Source: Luscinia megarhynchos (lineage: Eukaryota > Chordata > Aves > Passeriformes > Turdidae). Taken from it: a stretch of 64,000 bases of DNA. The stretch spans positions 9,942,002 through 10,006,001 of the forward strand of contig CM067570.1 in NCBI GenBank assembly GCA_034336665.1, written 5' to 3'. A program made the translations under genes and the position numbers. Numbering within the stretch: position 1 is the stretch's first letter; every line of letters begins with the position of its first letter. This document shows positions 1-11,689 of this stretch, piece by piece. The notes under the pieces are model-generated. The model was not told the DNA's origin, ran no database searches, and was given only the letters and a program-made list of their open reading frames with translations.

Positions 1-372
1 CGAGGATCAGGGTGGTCTGGAGCCTCTGGGAGCCTTCCCTTACGAGGAGAGGCTGAAGGGGCTGTGAGTGTTCAGCCTCGAGAGGAGATGACTGAGAGCG
101 CACCTTTGTGTATGCGTAGCTAAAGGCGGGGTCGGAGGATGGAGCCAGCAATAGGACACGAGCAATGGGCAGAAACCGATGCACAGGAAGCTCCACCTGG
201 ACATGAGGAAGAGCAGGTTGCTCAGAGAGCGTGTGGAGTCTCCCTCACTGGAGATACTCAGGAACAGGATGCAGACCTGTGCCATGTGGGGTAGCTCTGG
301 GATGGCCCTGCTTGAGCCGCTGTGGTCCCTTCCTGCCTCAGCCATGCCGTGATTCTGTGGCTCTGTTTCTGT
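1..372 (+). mobile_element. CR1 LINE, 3' end fragment (in CCDC14 intron 1)
   Basis: Reads like the last about 370 bases of an avian CR1: GAGGAGAGGCTGA near the start, TGTGCCATGTG and TGGGATGGCCCTGCTTGAG in the middle, TGGTCCCTTCCTGCCTCA, and the 3' terminal repeat GATTCTGTG at about 350-372. It is 5' truncated by the window edge or by insertion. The wording resembles songbird CR1 copies. Confidence 0.88.
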
Positions 373-728
373 GCTCTGGCCATAGATGGTACTTAAAGAC
401 TCCACAGTTCAAGTTTGTATTTATCAAGCATGGTTTCCATTTGAAACACATTTGTACATCGGCTCTTGGGGAGCCCTTAAGTAAGTGGCTGTGTCTGTCA
501 AGTGCTGTGGAAGTTAACAAAGCATCCTGCTGTCAAGGCGTGTTTTGTCAAGTGAAACCTACAAGTTTCAGGCTCTGCTGGCAGCAGTTGCCCCCTTGGC
601 TTGAGAGCTGTAACTTCTCTTGAACTGATCTATCTTGGCAAAAATTCTTGGAATTGGTAGGCAATAGTAGTCTTCAAGTGTTGTGAAAACACTTCGTGAA
701 AATCAAAGTTTATTTCTGCATTCAACAG

Positions 729-784
729 GCTCTGTCTTCTGGAAGGCTGTCAGGAGCAGCTAAACTAACAAATGGAAGAAATCA
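729..784 (+). CDS. CCDC14: CCDC14 coding exon 2
   Basis: Acceptor CAACAG before 729 and donor GTAAGG after 784. The 56 nt read [18 protein letters not shown] plus two bases of a Gln codon. This matches the human VLSSGR...KLTNGKK segment that starts at about residue 11, so it is the second coding exon. Confidence 0.9.
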
Positions 785-3700
785 GTAAGGCCTTATTCAC
801 TAATACTGTTTTAAATTGTGTCTATCTGTGAGCATTTGGAAGCCTTATACTAGTCATACCTCACAATTGAGCAAAAAAATCTTTGTGTGTATAAAACATT
901 TTTACCTGAAAGGTTCTAAGCAGCCCATAAACAGACAAGCACAAACTGAATAGAAATTTTACATATAAAAATACAGATTTCACTGTTCATATTTTATTTG
1001 TAAAAGAATGAATGTATGTAATTACTAGCTGTATGTAAGGCTGTTGAGTGGAGACTGATTCTTCTCTGACATAAATTGTTATTATTTGCTTAAATTGCTT
1101 GTTGCAGCCATGCAAAGTTTTCAGGAAAAAAGTTACTTTGTTTCATGATGAAATTAATTTGCTTGCTATTATTGAATGAAAACTAGTTTTGTTTTTTTCT
1201 CTTGCTTTGTTTCCTATTAAGGAGGTTGTATAAACCGTGAATTTCACTTTTTCAGGTTTGGCTTTAGGAAAGGATGTCATTCTGATGTAGCATTCCATTC
1301 TACTCAATCTGACAATAAGGTAATTAAATGGCTCTTTAACACAGTCATCCCTGTTATATAAAGAGAAGTGAAATTGGAATACCTTGAGTAACAGAAGAAA
1401 ACCAGATTAATTTAGATCCTAAATAATTTGCATCTGAACCTGAAATTGCTCCTGCAAGACAAGCAAGAGTGTCTGTACTGCATCTTGCAGATAGGAGCAA
1501 ATGGGCTTTGTGTGCAGCGAGTTTGTCCCTGACAGATCTCCCCAAGGCACAGGACACGTTTTGCAAACACAAATAAGCTGCTCCCAGAAGAGCAGCCACC
1601 CTTGTTAGGTTTTTTTACTGGAAAGAAAGAGTAGCATGGAGTCAGTGCTGCAGTACTGAGCCAGTTTCTTCAAAACACAAGTAGGCTGTATTGTACAAAT
1701 GTACATGGAAATAAGGATAAAAAACATACATGTAATTAATGTAAAACTGAGCAAATGGACATAGGTGTAACAGCACAATTTATTTATTTTGCAGAATCTC
1801 TGTGTTTGCCAGCTTCCATGTAACTGCAAAGTAGTGCATGGGCAATGATACATTTTTTGGTCATGAGTTGTTCTTTGTCAGGTGGCAGATTGGGGTATGC
1901 TTACCTCTATAACAGCATCTTGATTTACTAAAAGAAAACAGTGCTACTCATTTACTGACTGCAGTGCTCTTTGTGCAGGTTGATACTACTCATAATGGAC
2001 TTGACCATTGTGCAGCTTTACTGAAGAATATCTTAGAAAAGGAAGGTACAGGTTTTACTACTGAAAACCCAAGTTACATTTCTAGGCTTTGTAGTGCTCT
2101 CTTGATTTGTTTTCTTGACCTCTCTTTCTTTCAACTAATGCTAGGAAGGGAGACTGTCCATAAACGACCTGGGAAAACAACTACCTTTAAATTTACTTCC
2201 AAGCCTTTGCTAACTAAAGGAAATACTTCCATGAAGAAAGGGTCAAAAAGAATCATTACTCCTGCCCCTGTCAAAAAAGAAATTGGTAAGTGGGCTTTCT
2301 TAGGCTTGATTTATTTTTTTGTTTTTGTTCAAGCAACCTTGAAAGACTCCTCAACTTAGTGAGATTCAGCAAGGCTTCAAATAATTGTTGCCATTTGTTA
2401 AAGGTTGATCCTGGGTTGGATCCACAAAAGTATGTATTATTTCCTTTTAGAAACCTTAAATGTTTACTAAACAATTACAGAAATTCACAAGTGGTTGAAC
2501 TTCAGGTACGAGAAAGAAAGCTGAGTGTGTTTACAAGTATCAACATCATCAGCTTTATCTTGTAGGAAGTGGGGAGAAGAATGATACCCTTTCTCTACTT
2601 GGACAGGGAAGCATTGCGTTGGTCTCAGTTTAGGATCCACAGCTAGAAACTGGTCTGAAGTTCAGTGTCCAGCCAGGCTTTTCTCAAAGAAGGATTTGTG
2701 GAAACAGGGAAGTGTGGCTAGAAATGACAAGACCTCAAATGGTTTAGTGGCCAAATCACTGAATAGAAAGGTAGATGGGTGCTGTCAGCTGAGTTGGTCC
2801 CAGGGGAAATATTTCATTTATTATCATTTCTGCCTCTCTACACCCTGTTTCTTCTGTGCAGTTTCTAATCTAATAGGTGAATGGGCCCTATAGACAGATG
2901 TGTAGCAGAATGCCCACTGGGAATTGTAGGAAGTAAGCATGTAGCTGATAATCTTCCCAGTCCTGTAAAATTACAAAATTTTAATTATACCTAAGGAGAG
3001 ATTTTAAGAATTATGTTTTAGAGCTGGCTTTCCTTAGGATTCTGCACTTCCTTCAAGGACAGCTGCCTGTCCAGCTGGTTTAGGTTGCTCTGTCTGGGGA
3101 AAAAAAAAAAGATTGATTCATTTGCTGGTGAGTCAAAATCTGACTGGTATCCTGGGTCATAGTATCTTTGTTTTAGTTTTCAAGGGAGCCTGCCAGAATC
3201 TGCCAGACAGTACCATGGGTTTGTGTAGATCAAGAAGACAGGCAAATTTCAGCTGGAGTTTTTTTGTTCTTTCTTTTTCTACAGTGCCAATATCAAATAG
3301 AAAAGTTGCCTCATCTACCACACCTTCTACTGAGAAGGAACTTTCCAGTGCAGCACAGAATCAGATGGTTCAATCAATTAATGTGCCTTGCAGTGAACAC
3401 TCTCTGGAGGCATATCAGCAACTGTTTGAGCATGTACAAACTCAGATGTCTCTGATAACTGGCCAACCCCCACAGAAGAGTAATGAAATTCCTACTGGAA
3501 CTCCTCCTACCTCAAACCAGGGTTAGTGGAAGTATTAATATAGAGTTGTTTAACTGCATGATTTTTGTCCACATTGCCCTGATCTATGAGTATTGTTTTC
3601 TTTTAGGGTGCCAAAATGTTACAGCTTTGAATTATCAATTGCCTACCTCCACATCAGCACTATCTCTGCAGCATTCAGCTAATCCTTTATCCACTCAGTC

Positions 3701-6700
3701 AGTAAGTAAAAGTTTGATTCTCACTATCAATAAACATTGAATTAGCACTGCCTATTTATTTATGCATTTCCTTATGTCGGTTTTCCTAATAATTTTCCTT
3801 TTAAACAATTGTGTGTTTCAGACTGTAGTGATGCACAGAGAAAACAGTGCTATCCCAAACCCATTTTGTGTAGACACCAAAAACTGAAATTAGAGGCATT
3901 TCAGCTGGCTGCTTGCTTCTGCCTGGGGAATTCTGTAATGGACAGCAAACATGGAAAGTGCAGGAAATTATTGATTACTGTTAATTGCATTCTCAGTACT
4001 ACACACTAGGACCATTAAGCAACTCCTGATAGAAGAACTCATATATCATATGGAGCTTTGCCTGCCAATGATCAATGCAATTATTTCTTCAGACATGCTC
4101 TATTATCTTAGAGTCATATGTGAAAATGCCTGTGTATTTCAGGAAATAGAATAGAGCTGATGGAGAATACCAGCTGCCCCCTCAGGAAATGTGGCAAAGG
4201 GCTTGAATCTACCTTGAATGTGTAAGACTGTAGTTTTACCTTCCATTTGCAGACAGTCCCTGTATAGCTAGTGATGACCTGGACTTTATAAAAAATTCAT
4301 CTACTAAAACACTGAAAGGTTACAATCTTGTCCTTTGTATTTCTTTTCTTCCCTGTTCTGCTTGGATTCAAGAAACTGCTGAGGCTTTTTTCATTACAGA
4401 ACAGTGGTAGAAGAAGTGTGCTTTAATGTTGTCAATATCATTTAAGATAAAGGTAATCTAAATCAGATTTACATTTTAAGTGTTCCTTATGATAAAGGAA
4501 AATTACTCCATTATTAATTTGTAGTTGTTCGTATAATTAGCAGAGAATGAACAAGTCTACATTGAGTCAGATAAGGGTAATGCTGTTTGAGGTTTTTCTC
4601 CTAAAGATTTAAAAATCTTGTTAATTTCTTTGCTTAATTAGAATATCTTCTATTCAGGGTATTCCTGTAGACAGTGGCAATGAATGTGTGCCAGAGATGG
4701 GAGGACCTGTGGTTTGCCCAGTGGTTTCTGCTACTCCTGCTGCACAAATACAGTCTGGAACTGCTCTTCTTGGTGTGATCCCTTGTACATCACCTGGAGC
4801 ATCAACCCCTTTAGTGCCAACACTGATGCCAACATCTTCTGCCAGAGAGATGGCCCCAAGCCAAGAGCAGCAGATAACAGAAGCAGATTTGATGCGGTGC
4901 TTACAAGTTCTGTTGCAATCCCATGAAATGCTGAATGGCAGGACTGAACAGAGGGACCATCATGACTGTCCAGAAAAACATGATGGCTCATATGACACAG
5001 AGGAGGATACTCCTGAAGAGTACACTGAGGACACGGTCAGTGAAGATGAATTTAATGCACTTGACGTGTCTCCAGTGAAAGATACAAGCTGTAAGACAAG
5101 TCGTGTGAAGAAAGTTCTAAAATCTAGAAAAGAAAGTCCAGAAGAAACAGCCCATAAAGTTAGGACTGTAAAATATCTTATGAGTGAGCTCAGAGCACTG
5201 GTAACAGATCAAGGTGAGGACATTTTAATTGTGCAGTAGAGTTATTACATACAAATGACAGAAGAGCTCAATGGAAGGAGTGAGCATTTCATTATTATGT
5301 TAAATGATATGTGACATCTTTGGTTTTTCACTACTGTAAAACCTTCAGGGTTCACTCTGGATAAGTAGTAAATTATTTTTGTAATATTTTAATTTTATCA
5401 TGACAGCAAGATAAAGGTAGTTGCTATTCCACCTACAGAGCTTTCCCCGAGGATGGTCCTGGTGTGGACAGATTTCAATAGCAGTCCCACCAAGGCTGGT
5501 TGGAAAGATGATGGGTTGTGCTTTATTGAGGATGTAAAGCATAGTTTTCCTACGCAAGCTTAACAGTTTTAAATAAATACAGTTAAAGATGACATCTGCC
5601 TGGGGGAGGGAAAAAAACCCCAGATGCTACTAAATCACTATTAAATCACTTTGCAGATTGCTTAATCACGTGTAAAACACGAGTCATATTACAGATTTAC
5701 AGGTTTATGGAGTCTCTTTTTCCCCCTCACCTCTTGCAGACGACTCAGAAATGCTGAGGCTGATGAGTGAAATCGAAGGCTGTGTTTCACAGCTCCCAGC
5801 TGTGGTGGGAAGCACGAATCTCCAAGCTGAAATAGCTCTGGCTTTGCAGCCCCTGCGCAGTGAGAACGCGCAGCTGCGCAGGTGGGAACTCCTCACTGAG
5901 CCTGTGCTCACTGCACATGCACCTGAAGCATCCCTGACTGCTCTGGTTTAAATTGCCTTCTTGTCTCTGCAATATTTATGAATTAGAAAGTGTGCTGGCA
6001 AGGCCATATACTTTAAAAAGCAGTAATTAACACATGGCATGTCTTTGGTGTTTTAGTAGTATCAGTTACCTCATGATGGGGCCTTTGGGTGGGGTCAATG
6101 CATCACTCTGAATACTGTGCTATCAAGATAGCCTTGTCATATTCTTTTTGTAGTTTATTCTGAAATGCAAAAGTGTCTCTCATTTCAGAGAGTTCTCACA
6201 TAACTGGGTCGCATTTACTTCAGAAGAGGGTTATACACCAGATATTTACCAAATACTTGAAAAGGGTCTTTTGTGTTGAATAAGTACCAGAATGTAAGAA
6301 AAATGTGTTATTAAGACTTCTTTATATTTCTGAAATATTCCCTGACATTCAGTTCTCAAAAGCAGCTTACCACCAAACTAATTTAAATTGCAGTCCTTTT
6401 AAGTGTATTGTAATATTTCTGAATTTGTGCTTTTTCACAATTCATATTTAGGAGACTAAGAATATTAAACCAGCAACTTAGGGAACAAGAAAGCAGTGAG
6501 AAAACATCTGGACACAGCTGCAACTATGAATGTAAAGTACCAATAATGTTGCTTGATGGGGGCATATTTGTTGAAGCTTTATGACAATAGATATTATTAT
6601 TTTTATTTATATATCTGTAGTTTCATATGTCTGTATGTGTTGTGGCCTGTAGTACAAGCTGAACTAAGTGGGTCTAATGCTGCAACTGCATTTGCATGGA

Positions 6701-9445
6701 TTGTTGGGCCATTTTAAACTTCACATAGATGGATTTGGCTCTTCAGCTGCCAAGCAGGTTATTTTTCCTTATGTGCCTCTTAAAATGAAGATGACTGATG
6801 ATATAATGAAGAAGAAAGGTTGAGCTTTATCTTGCTGAAAAAAAACCCAAAACAGCCAAACCCTCCCATCTGTTAACCAAAATTCATACTACCAAGATTA
6901 TTTAAAAACTTAGTTCGGTTTAGAAATTCAGCTACCACACAAAACACTTAAACATTTTATGTTTTACTTTTGGTAGTGGTTTCTTTGCAGTCCTTGAATA
7001 TGATGCTCCAGAGTCAATTGAAAGAATCACAGAAAGGCCTTGATTCACTGCAGGCTAAAAATGAAGAACTGCTGAAAATAATAGAAAGTCAGAAAGAGGA
7101 AAATAAACATCTTGCCAAAGGTATTCAAGAGAAAGAAGAAGAATTGCTGGAGAACAAACAGCATTATGACATTCATTCTACCAAGCTCAAGATTGGTGCG
7201 TGTTTTCAATTTGGTTATTCTTTGTTTAGCATTTTAAAAGTTAAAAGAAATAATCATGTAAGTTCTTGTTGGCATTTCAGAAGTGGAAGAGGCATTAGGG
7301 ACTGTGAAGAGCCTTCAGTTTAAGCTAGAAGCTTCAGAGAAAGAAAATAAGATTTTGGGTATAACGTTACGTCAGCGTGATGCAGAAGTTAAGAGACTGA
7401 GGGAATTAACCAGGTACTATTGGCTAAGCTTTTCTTTTGCCTCCTGACATTATTTTTTTCTTTTTAAAAAATCTTTCTTCTTTCTTATTCCCTGGGGTTT
7501 TTGGGGTGTTTTTCATCCTGTGGATTATTGTAGTCTTAGTATTCTGGTTGTGGGAGGTCACATAAGCTAAAACTTCTCTTTGCAGTTTGTTTTGTTACAA
7601 TGCTGCTATCATTTTTTTTAAAAACAGAGTTGTCATATTCTATGACTTGAGTTCTGTGGTAAAGTAAAATACTATCTGCCATTACTTATATGAAGTCTTG
7701 ACTCCTAATAGCAGATCTGCCAGTAAGAACTATTGCTTTGAATTTATTTTATCTTGCTCTTTTATGCTGAAAATAGTGGCAAGCTGCGAGATATTAACAG
7801 CTTTTTGCAGATGCATAGTGGTGTGTATATGCAATTGTTTTGGATATGTTTTGCAGGGGAAACATACTGTCATGTTTATAGTTGGAACTGATTGGAACAG
7901 CAGAGTATTTTGAATAGACATTTCAAATTCTTCAGTAGAGTTTTAGACACTTCCATGAGTGCTGTGCTGACCACCAGGTGGTGGTAGAATGTCACATTAC
8001 ATGGGGGTGTGTGTGTATATGCTAGAGACATAAACATCTAAACGTTCATCTCTTTTGTTAGACAGAGCAGTAAGTTAGAAGAAATATTTCTTTTATTAAG
8101 TTTTTTTTTATTTAGATGCAATCAGAAGAATAATTCAGAAAACCTTAGTGATTTTGGTAACGATTTCTATCTGCTTTGTAACAGTTTCTTGGCATCAATT
8201 TATTTCATCTTGTGCTGCTCAAAACAGGTACACCGGAATAATCTGGGGAATTTAATTAGGTTGTGCTATTTTTATTACTTTTTAGCTACAGTGAACTGAA
8301 GAATTCAAAAAACTTGGAATTTGGTTTGCATTTGTAACTGCATTTTATAACAATATCTAGGAAGTGCATTTCCACTTTGCCACAGCCTGATAAATCTAAT
8401 GTTTTATTTCTATAGAAAAGTTTTTAACTGATTGATTTTGAATCTGTTTGGTTGATTTTACCCTAACAGAACCTTGCAGGGCAGCATGGCCAAGCTTCTG
8501 TCTGACCTCACAGGGGACAATGTTAGACCTAAACCTGAAAAAGCTCTCTCAAAATCTCTTCTGGAAGATCATGAAAAGCAGATGCAACCTGAACTGTTTC
8601 CTGGGAGTACTTCAGTAATGACTTACCTTAAAACATTAGAAATGGATCATATTTTGATAGATAGGGATCTTCAATTCCCAAATAAAATTGGAGAAGCAGA
8701 AATGCAAAATCTGCCCTATGAAAAGTTTGCTGCTGAAGGAAGTAAAATTAACAGTATATTCACAGAAGAACGAACACCAGCTTCCAGAGGATCACCAGCT
8801 CCATTGAAGCAAGATGCAGAAACAGGAAGTGATTCTGGAACTCTACTAGATGACCAAACCAAGTTGGATGAGACAATTTATATTCCACTGACTAGCAGTG
8901 CCTCTAAAAAACAGCAGCCAGTCTCTGGAAGAAATGGTGTGCTATCCCAGAGCAGAGGGGCTTGTCAGAGGCTGGATTACCACTGTGAGCTCCCAAGCTC
9001 TGTGCAGCAGTATGAATGTGAGGATCCAACTCTACTGGATAAATTAAATGCTGGGCACAGTGTGAAAAAGACTGTGGAAAACACACTTGAAGTTACAGGG
9101 GATAAAGCGAAGCCAGAAGGAGACAAAGTCCAAGTGAGACCAAGAGGCATTCCAAGTGGGGCTGCAAAAGATTTCATGGATAAACCAGACCAGCCTCAGC
9201 CTGATACATACCCTCATGAATTAGTGCCATTTCCAGCAGGGATTTCTGAGAAAACAGGCAGTAAAGCAGCTGATTTTAGTTGCATTTCATTTGATGATTT
9301 CTCAGGGAGGTCTGACTGGAGCACATCTTCTTTCTCAACATTTACTTCTCGAGATGAAGAGGACTTTAAAAATAGCTTAGCAGCCTTGGATGCCAACATA
9401 GCCAGGTTACAAAGGACTCTACAAAGTAACATTAGGAAACAATGA
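729..9445 (+). CDS. CCDC14: CCDC14, coiled-coil domain-containing protein 14 (exons 2 to last; start codon is upstream of the window)
   Basis: Spliced coding region of 12 exons: 729-784, 1256-1319, 1979-2045, 2145-2285, 3285-3521, 3607-3701, 4658-5213, 5740-5881, 6452-6531, 6977-7195, 7281-7413, 8470-9445. All junctions are GT-AG and phases chain without a break, giving 2766 nt and about 921 residues. Similarity to mammalian CCDC14, recalled from knowledge, is clear along the whole length: LSSGR and KLTNG at the start, [10 protein letters not shown] near residue 160, [13 protein letters not shown] near 440, [12 protein letters not shown] near 580, and a C-terminal block with [14 protein letters not shown] and [10 protein letters not shown]. 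Residues about 435-615 form a long heptad-rich coiled coil; the N-terminal half and residues 620-870 look disordered. The family is known as a centrosomal and centriolar-satellite protein that restrains centriole duplication. No frameshift or internal stop is present. The first exon, about 10 residues in human, must lie left of base 1. Confidence 0.95.
1256..1319 (+). CDS. CCDC14: CCDC14 coding exon 3
   Basis: Follows a TTTTTCAG acceptor and ends at GTAATT. The first base completes the Gln codon; then come 21 codons reading [15 protein letters not shown]..., which align with the human RKIPRFNADSGYSIHS segment. Ends in phase 0. Confidence 0.88.
1979..2045 (+). CDS. CCDC14: CCDC14 coding exon 4
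   Basis: Acceptor TTGTGCAG, donor GTACAG. Encodes [20 protein letters not shown]..., clearly the human VHGLDGCASLLRDIL segment. 67 nt, leaving one base. Intron 4, which follows, is only 99 bases. Confidence 0.92.
2145..2285 (+). CDS. CCDC14: CCDC14 coding exon 5
   Basis: Acceptor AATGCTAG, donor GTAAGT. 141 nt, Lys/Arg/Thr-rich, with a basic stretch KKGSKRI like the human SKKKRHEKH region. Phase 1 in, phase 1 out. The reading frame runs on for some distance into the next intron, so intron retention would add a short tail before a stop at about 2359. Confidence 0.88.
3285..3521 (+). CDS. CCDC14: CCDC14 coding exon 6
   Basis: Acceptor TTTTTCTACAG, donor GTTAGT (a weak but acceptable donor). 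Encodes a Ser/Thr-rich segment and the strongly conserved [10 protein letters not shown] motif. Phase 1 in and out: 237 nt. Intron 6 is only 85 bases. Confidence 0.92.
3607..3701 (+). CDS. CCDC14: CCDC14 coding exon 7
   Basis: Acceptor TTCTTTTAG, donor GTAAGT. Encodes [20 protein letters not shown]..., aligning with human SSYGLCTSTPVWSLQ. 95 nt, ending in phase 0. Confidence 0.88.
4658..5213 (+). CDS. CCDC14: CCDC14 coding exon 8 (large middle exon)
   Basis: Acceptor TCTATTCAG, donor GTGAGG. The 556 nt encode about 185 residues: a Pro/Thr/Ala-rich start, [18 protein letters not shown] (like human KETDLLKCIQTYLSLFRSH), an acidic stretch with [17 protein letters not shown], a basic stretch, and [18 protein letters not shown] (like human VRIIKYLLGELKALVAEQ). 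Only the ends of the exon are well conserved. Confidence 0.93.
5740..5881 (+). CDS. CCDC14: CCDC14 coding exon 9
   Basis: Acceptor CTCTTGCAG, donor GTGGGA. Encodes [20 protein letters not shown]... to [14 protein letters not shown], one of the most conserved segments of the family and the start of the main coiled coil. 142 nt, phase 1 to phase 2. Confidence 0.95.
6452..6531 (+). CDS. CCDC14: CCDC14 coding exon 10
   Basis: Acceptor CATATTTAG, donor GTAAAG. Encodes [17 protein letters not shown]..., near-identical at its start to human [12 protein letters not shown]. 80 nt, leaving one base. Confidence 0.93.
6977..7195 (+). CDS. CCDC14: CCDC14 coding exon 11
   Basis: Encodes [19 protein letters not shown]... 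to [15 protein letters not shown], a continuous coiled coil. The acceptor is the AG at 6975-6976, because this keeps LVSLQSLNM in frame as in human LFSLQSLNM. A second, better-looking TTTCTTTGCAG lies 14 bases inside the exon and would shift the frame. Donor GTGCGT is weak. 219 nt. Confidence 0.9.
7281..7413 (+). CDS. CCDC14: CCDC14 coding exon 12
   Basis: Acceptor GGCATTTCAG only 85 bases after the previous exon; donor GTACTA. Encodes [20 protein letters not shown]... and [18 protein letters not shown], the most conserved coiled-coil block. 133 nt, ending two bases into an Arg codon. Confidence 0.95.
7971..7984 (+). promoter_or_regulatory. CTCF-like motif in the last CCDC14 intron
   Basis: CCACCAGGTGGTGG fits the CTCF core consensus at 13 of 14 positions by eye (a T where C is usual at position 12). 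Motif matches alone are weak evidence of binding. Confidence 0.3.
8470..9445 (+). CDS. CCDC14: CCDC14 last coding exon and stop codon
   Basis: Acceptor CCCTAACAG at 8461-8469. The exon opens with [13 protein letters not shown], continues about 325 residues and ends at a TGA at 9443-9445. The middle is polar, acidic and poorly conserved, with a [12 protein letters not shown] motif like human LDNTIYIPFARS. The last 40 residues ([18 protein letters not shown] onward) are highly conserved. The reading frame is intact. Confidence 0.96.
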
Positions 9446-9725
9446 GATTGAGAAAGCAAAATGGGCTGCAGCTATTTGGATAAATTAAGTTTTTCTGAAG
9501 TATATTAAGTATGGTACTGATATGTATATTTGTGTGTAACAACTTCTTTCTAGCTGTCTCAATTATGGATAGAATTTGTCCCTTATTAGGCTGTGGTGCT
9601 GTTCCCCTTCATGTGTACAACTTGAAATAATTGGCTTTTTATATGAAATAGAAATGGCTTTTTAAATTATGACTTAGTTTTATATTCTTTACTTGCATAA
9701 TTAAATGTACTTGTTTACTGGTGGT
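9446..9725 (+). terminator. CCDC14: CCDC14 3' UTR and probable polyadenylation site
   Basis: AT-rich sequence after the stop. ATTAAA at 9700-9705 is followed by a GT/T-rich stretch (9707-9733), the usual layout of a poly(A) signal with downstream element. A canonical AATAAA at 9872-9877 could give a longer form. The exact cleavage site cannot be read from sequence alone. Confidence 0.6.
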
Positions 9726-11689
9726 TTTTTCCTTCCCCAAAGAACTAATTTAAGGTGCTGTACATGAGCAGGAGGTTCCACAGGTAGAGGCCAGGAAAGA
9801 GCTAGTTACAGAGCTGTTCTGCAGGAATGCTGAGAATTACAGTTGCTAAGTCAGGATCAGGCTATTCCAAAAATAAAGGCAGCCATCAGTCTGGGATTTT
9901 TAGTGTATACTATATCCTATGGTATATGTGAAGCAATCCTTTTTCACTCACCACTGATAAAACTATTTTCTTCTTTGGAGCATTATATTCGAAGGAAGAA
10001 GTTGATGAAGTGGAGAGTCCAGACAAGGGCAAGAAAAGGATCATCAAAGTTCCATTGCTTTGTGCAGTTCTGTTATATGGCATGCTTTTTACAAATATTT
10101 GCTTTTTATCTAAAGTTAAAAGGGTGTAGTAAATGTAGTACCAGTGGATAAACACAGAAAAGATGCTGAGGAACAGAAGCAACAGAGCTGACACAAAGGA
10201 GACAAATGAGGCTTTAGGTGAAAGCTGGCAAACCAGTAGAGTTAGGAAAGTACCAGAACATACAGCCTGAGGAAGGCATGGAAATTCTACAGTTGTTGAG
10301 GTGTCAAACATCTCTTGGACATTAATAGAGAGAGTCTGGACTGAATCACCCAAATTGGCTCTCACAGGAATAGGAGTGGAGCAGGGAAGGATTCCAGTCT
10401 GTTGTTCTCCCTTTCCACATCTCAGTCTCAAGAATATGCATAATATAAGTATTTAAGTTGCAGGTAGAAGAAGGTACCATTGCTACCATTCTGTGCCTCT
10501 TATACCTCAGCAATGCTTCAGAGCTGTTTTTCAAGGAAAATACCTTTGGAAAAGGAACAGTAATATAAAAAAACCTGAGTTTAAGACTGCTTTTTCTGAA
10601 GAATTGTTTGCTTTTTGGTTTTTTTTTCCCTAGAAAACACTGTTGTCCTTCCTGGCACTCTTTTCTTGTACGTTGCCATGTAGAAGGAAAGTCCCTCATG
10701 GTTATCTGCTTGTGTGGACACATTTTAAAGTTAGGACGCTGTCCATGCATTGTGCTGGGGAGCAGCTCTGTGATTATTTTAGTTACTGGTAACTGAGTCA
10801 TAAAAAGGTATGAAGAGAACACACACTACAGAAGATGCCAACTGGCACTCCTACTTTGAAAAAGGAAAGTTAGACTAAATAGTGACTTCAGTCATTTAGA
10901 ATGCTTTTAAGGCTTGGCTTGGATTTCTCAGTATTCTCCACACTCATCGTGCTCAGTTTCAAAATAAGGTTAATGGTATGAAAGTGAACAGGTTTTAATT
11001 ATTTACAAGCAGTTTGAGTGTAGAAGCTAAGCAAGATTTAAACAATTATTATGGTGTGGGTTAAACACAAGCTACAATAAATTCTAATCTTCAGAACTCC
11101 CAAGAAACTTGAAAAAAAAGGGAAGACTATTCACTTGTGGACAACTCATTCAATTTTCTCCTTTTAGCCAAGACTTTCTCCATTTGAAGGAGGGTGTTCC
11201 TCCTGGCTAAAGCTAATGGCAGTGTGTTAAGGCAGCTGTGGTATCAGGATGCCCTAGCAGGTTCCTCTTGTTTTGAGAGCATTTACATTCACTTTTACTT
11301 CAGTGGGGGAAGATGTTTCATCATCTTACTTGTTTCCTGTTTGCCTACACAAAGCCAGTTCTATTAAAGCAGGAGATGGCTATTGGAAAACACTCCTGGC
11401 CATGATGACATAGGAGCAGGTTTGAAATGTGTCTGCTTCCAAGGAGGAGAAACTTAGAAGGGGAGACAGGAAGGAGGAGACTTATTAGAAAATGGTCCTT
11501 TGTTTTGTACTCCAATATGTCAGAACTATGGCAACTTAATGAAATATAAAATTTCCCATATATGGGCACGACAAATGTGCACTCTTCTGTGTTCAGTAAT
11601 AGCTGCTGTGAAACACCTCTTGTATGGATTGACTTGAACAGCTCACACTACAACATCAATGATCTTGATTAGATATTACCAAAAAAAAA
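9726..11689. other. Intergenic sequence downstream of CCDC14
   Basis: AT-rich, with scattered short open frames on both strands that show no codon structure or recognisable product. No promoter, RNA gene or intact repeat recognised. Confidence 0.6.

Larger units (their letters stand above)
785..8469 (+). other. CCDC14 introns longer than 300 bases
   Basis: Gaps between exons at 785-1255, 1320-1978, 2286-3284, 3702-4657, 5214-5739, 5882-6451, 6532-6976 and 7414-8469. All are AT-rich unique sequence with short homopolymer runs. I see no second gene or well preserved transposon in them. The only item singled out is a CTCF-like motif at 7971-7984. Confidence 0.7.

Noticed and set aside
231..623. 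130-codon + strand open frame at the window start
   Set aside because: Its first part lies in a CR1 3' end; the rest is intron sequence.
1964..2359. 131-codon open frame over CCDC14 exons 4 and 5
   Set aside because: It is a read-through of two exons and the short intron between them; the spliced model fits the family better.
3822..3869. Possible extra CCDC14 exon between exons 7 and 8 (TTTCAG acceptor, in-frame 16 codons, GTAGAC donor)
   Set aside because: The joined exons 7 and 8 already align with the human protein without a gap, and the donor is weak. At most a cryptic exon.
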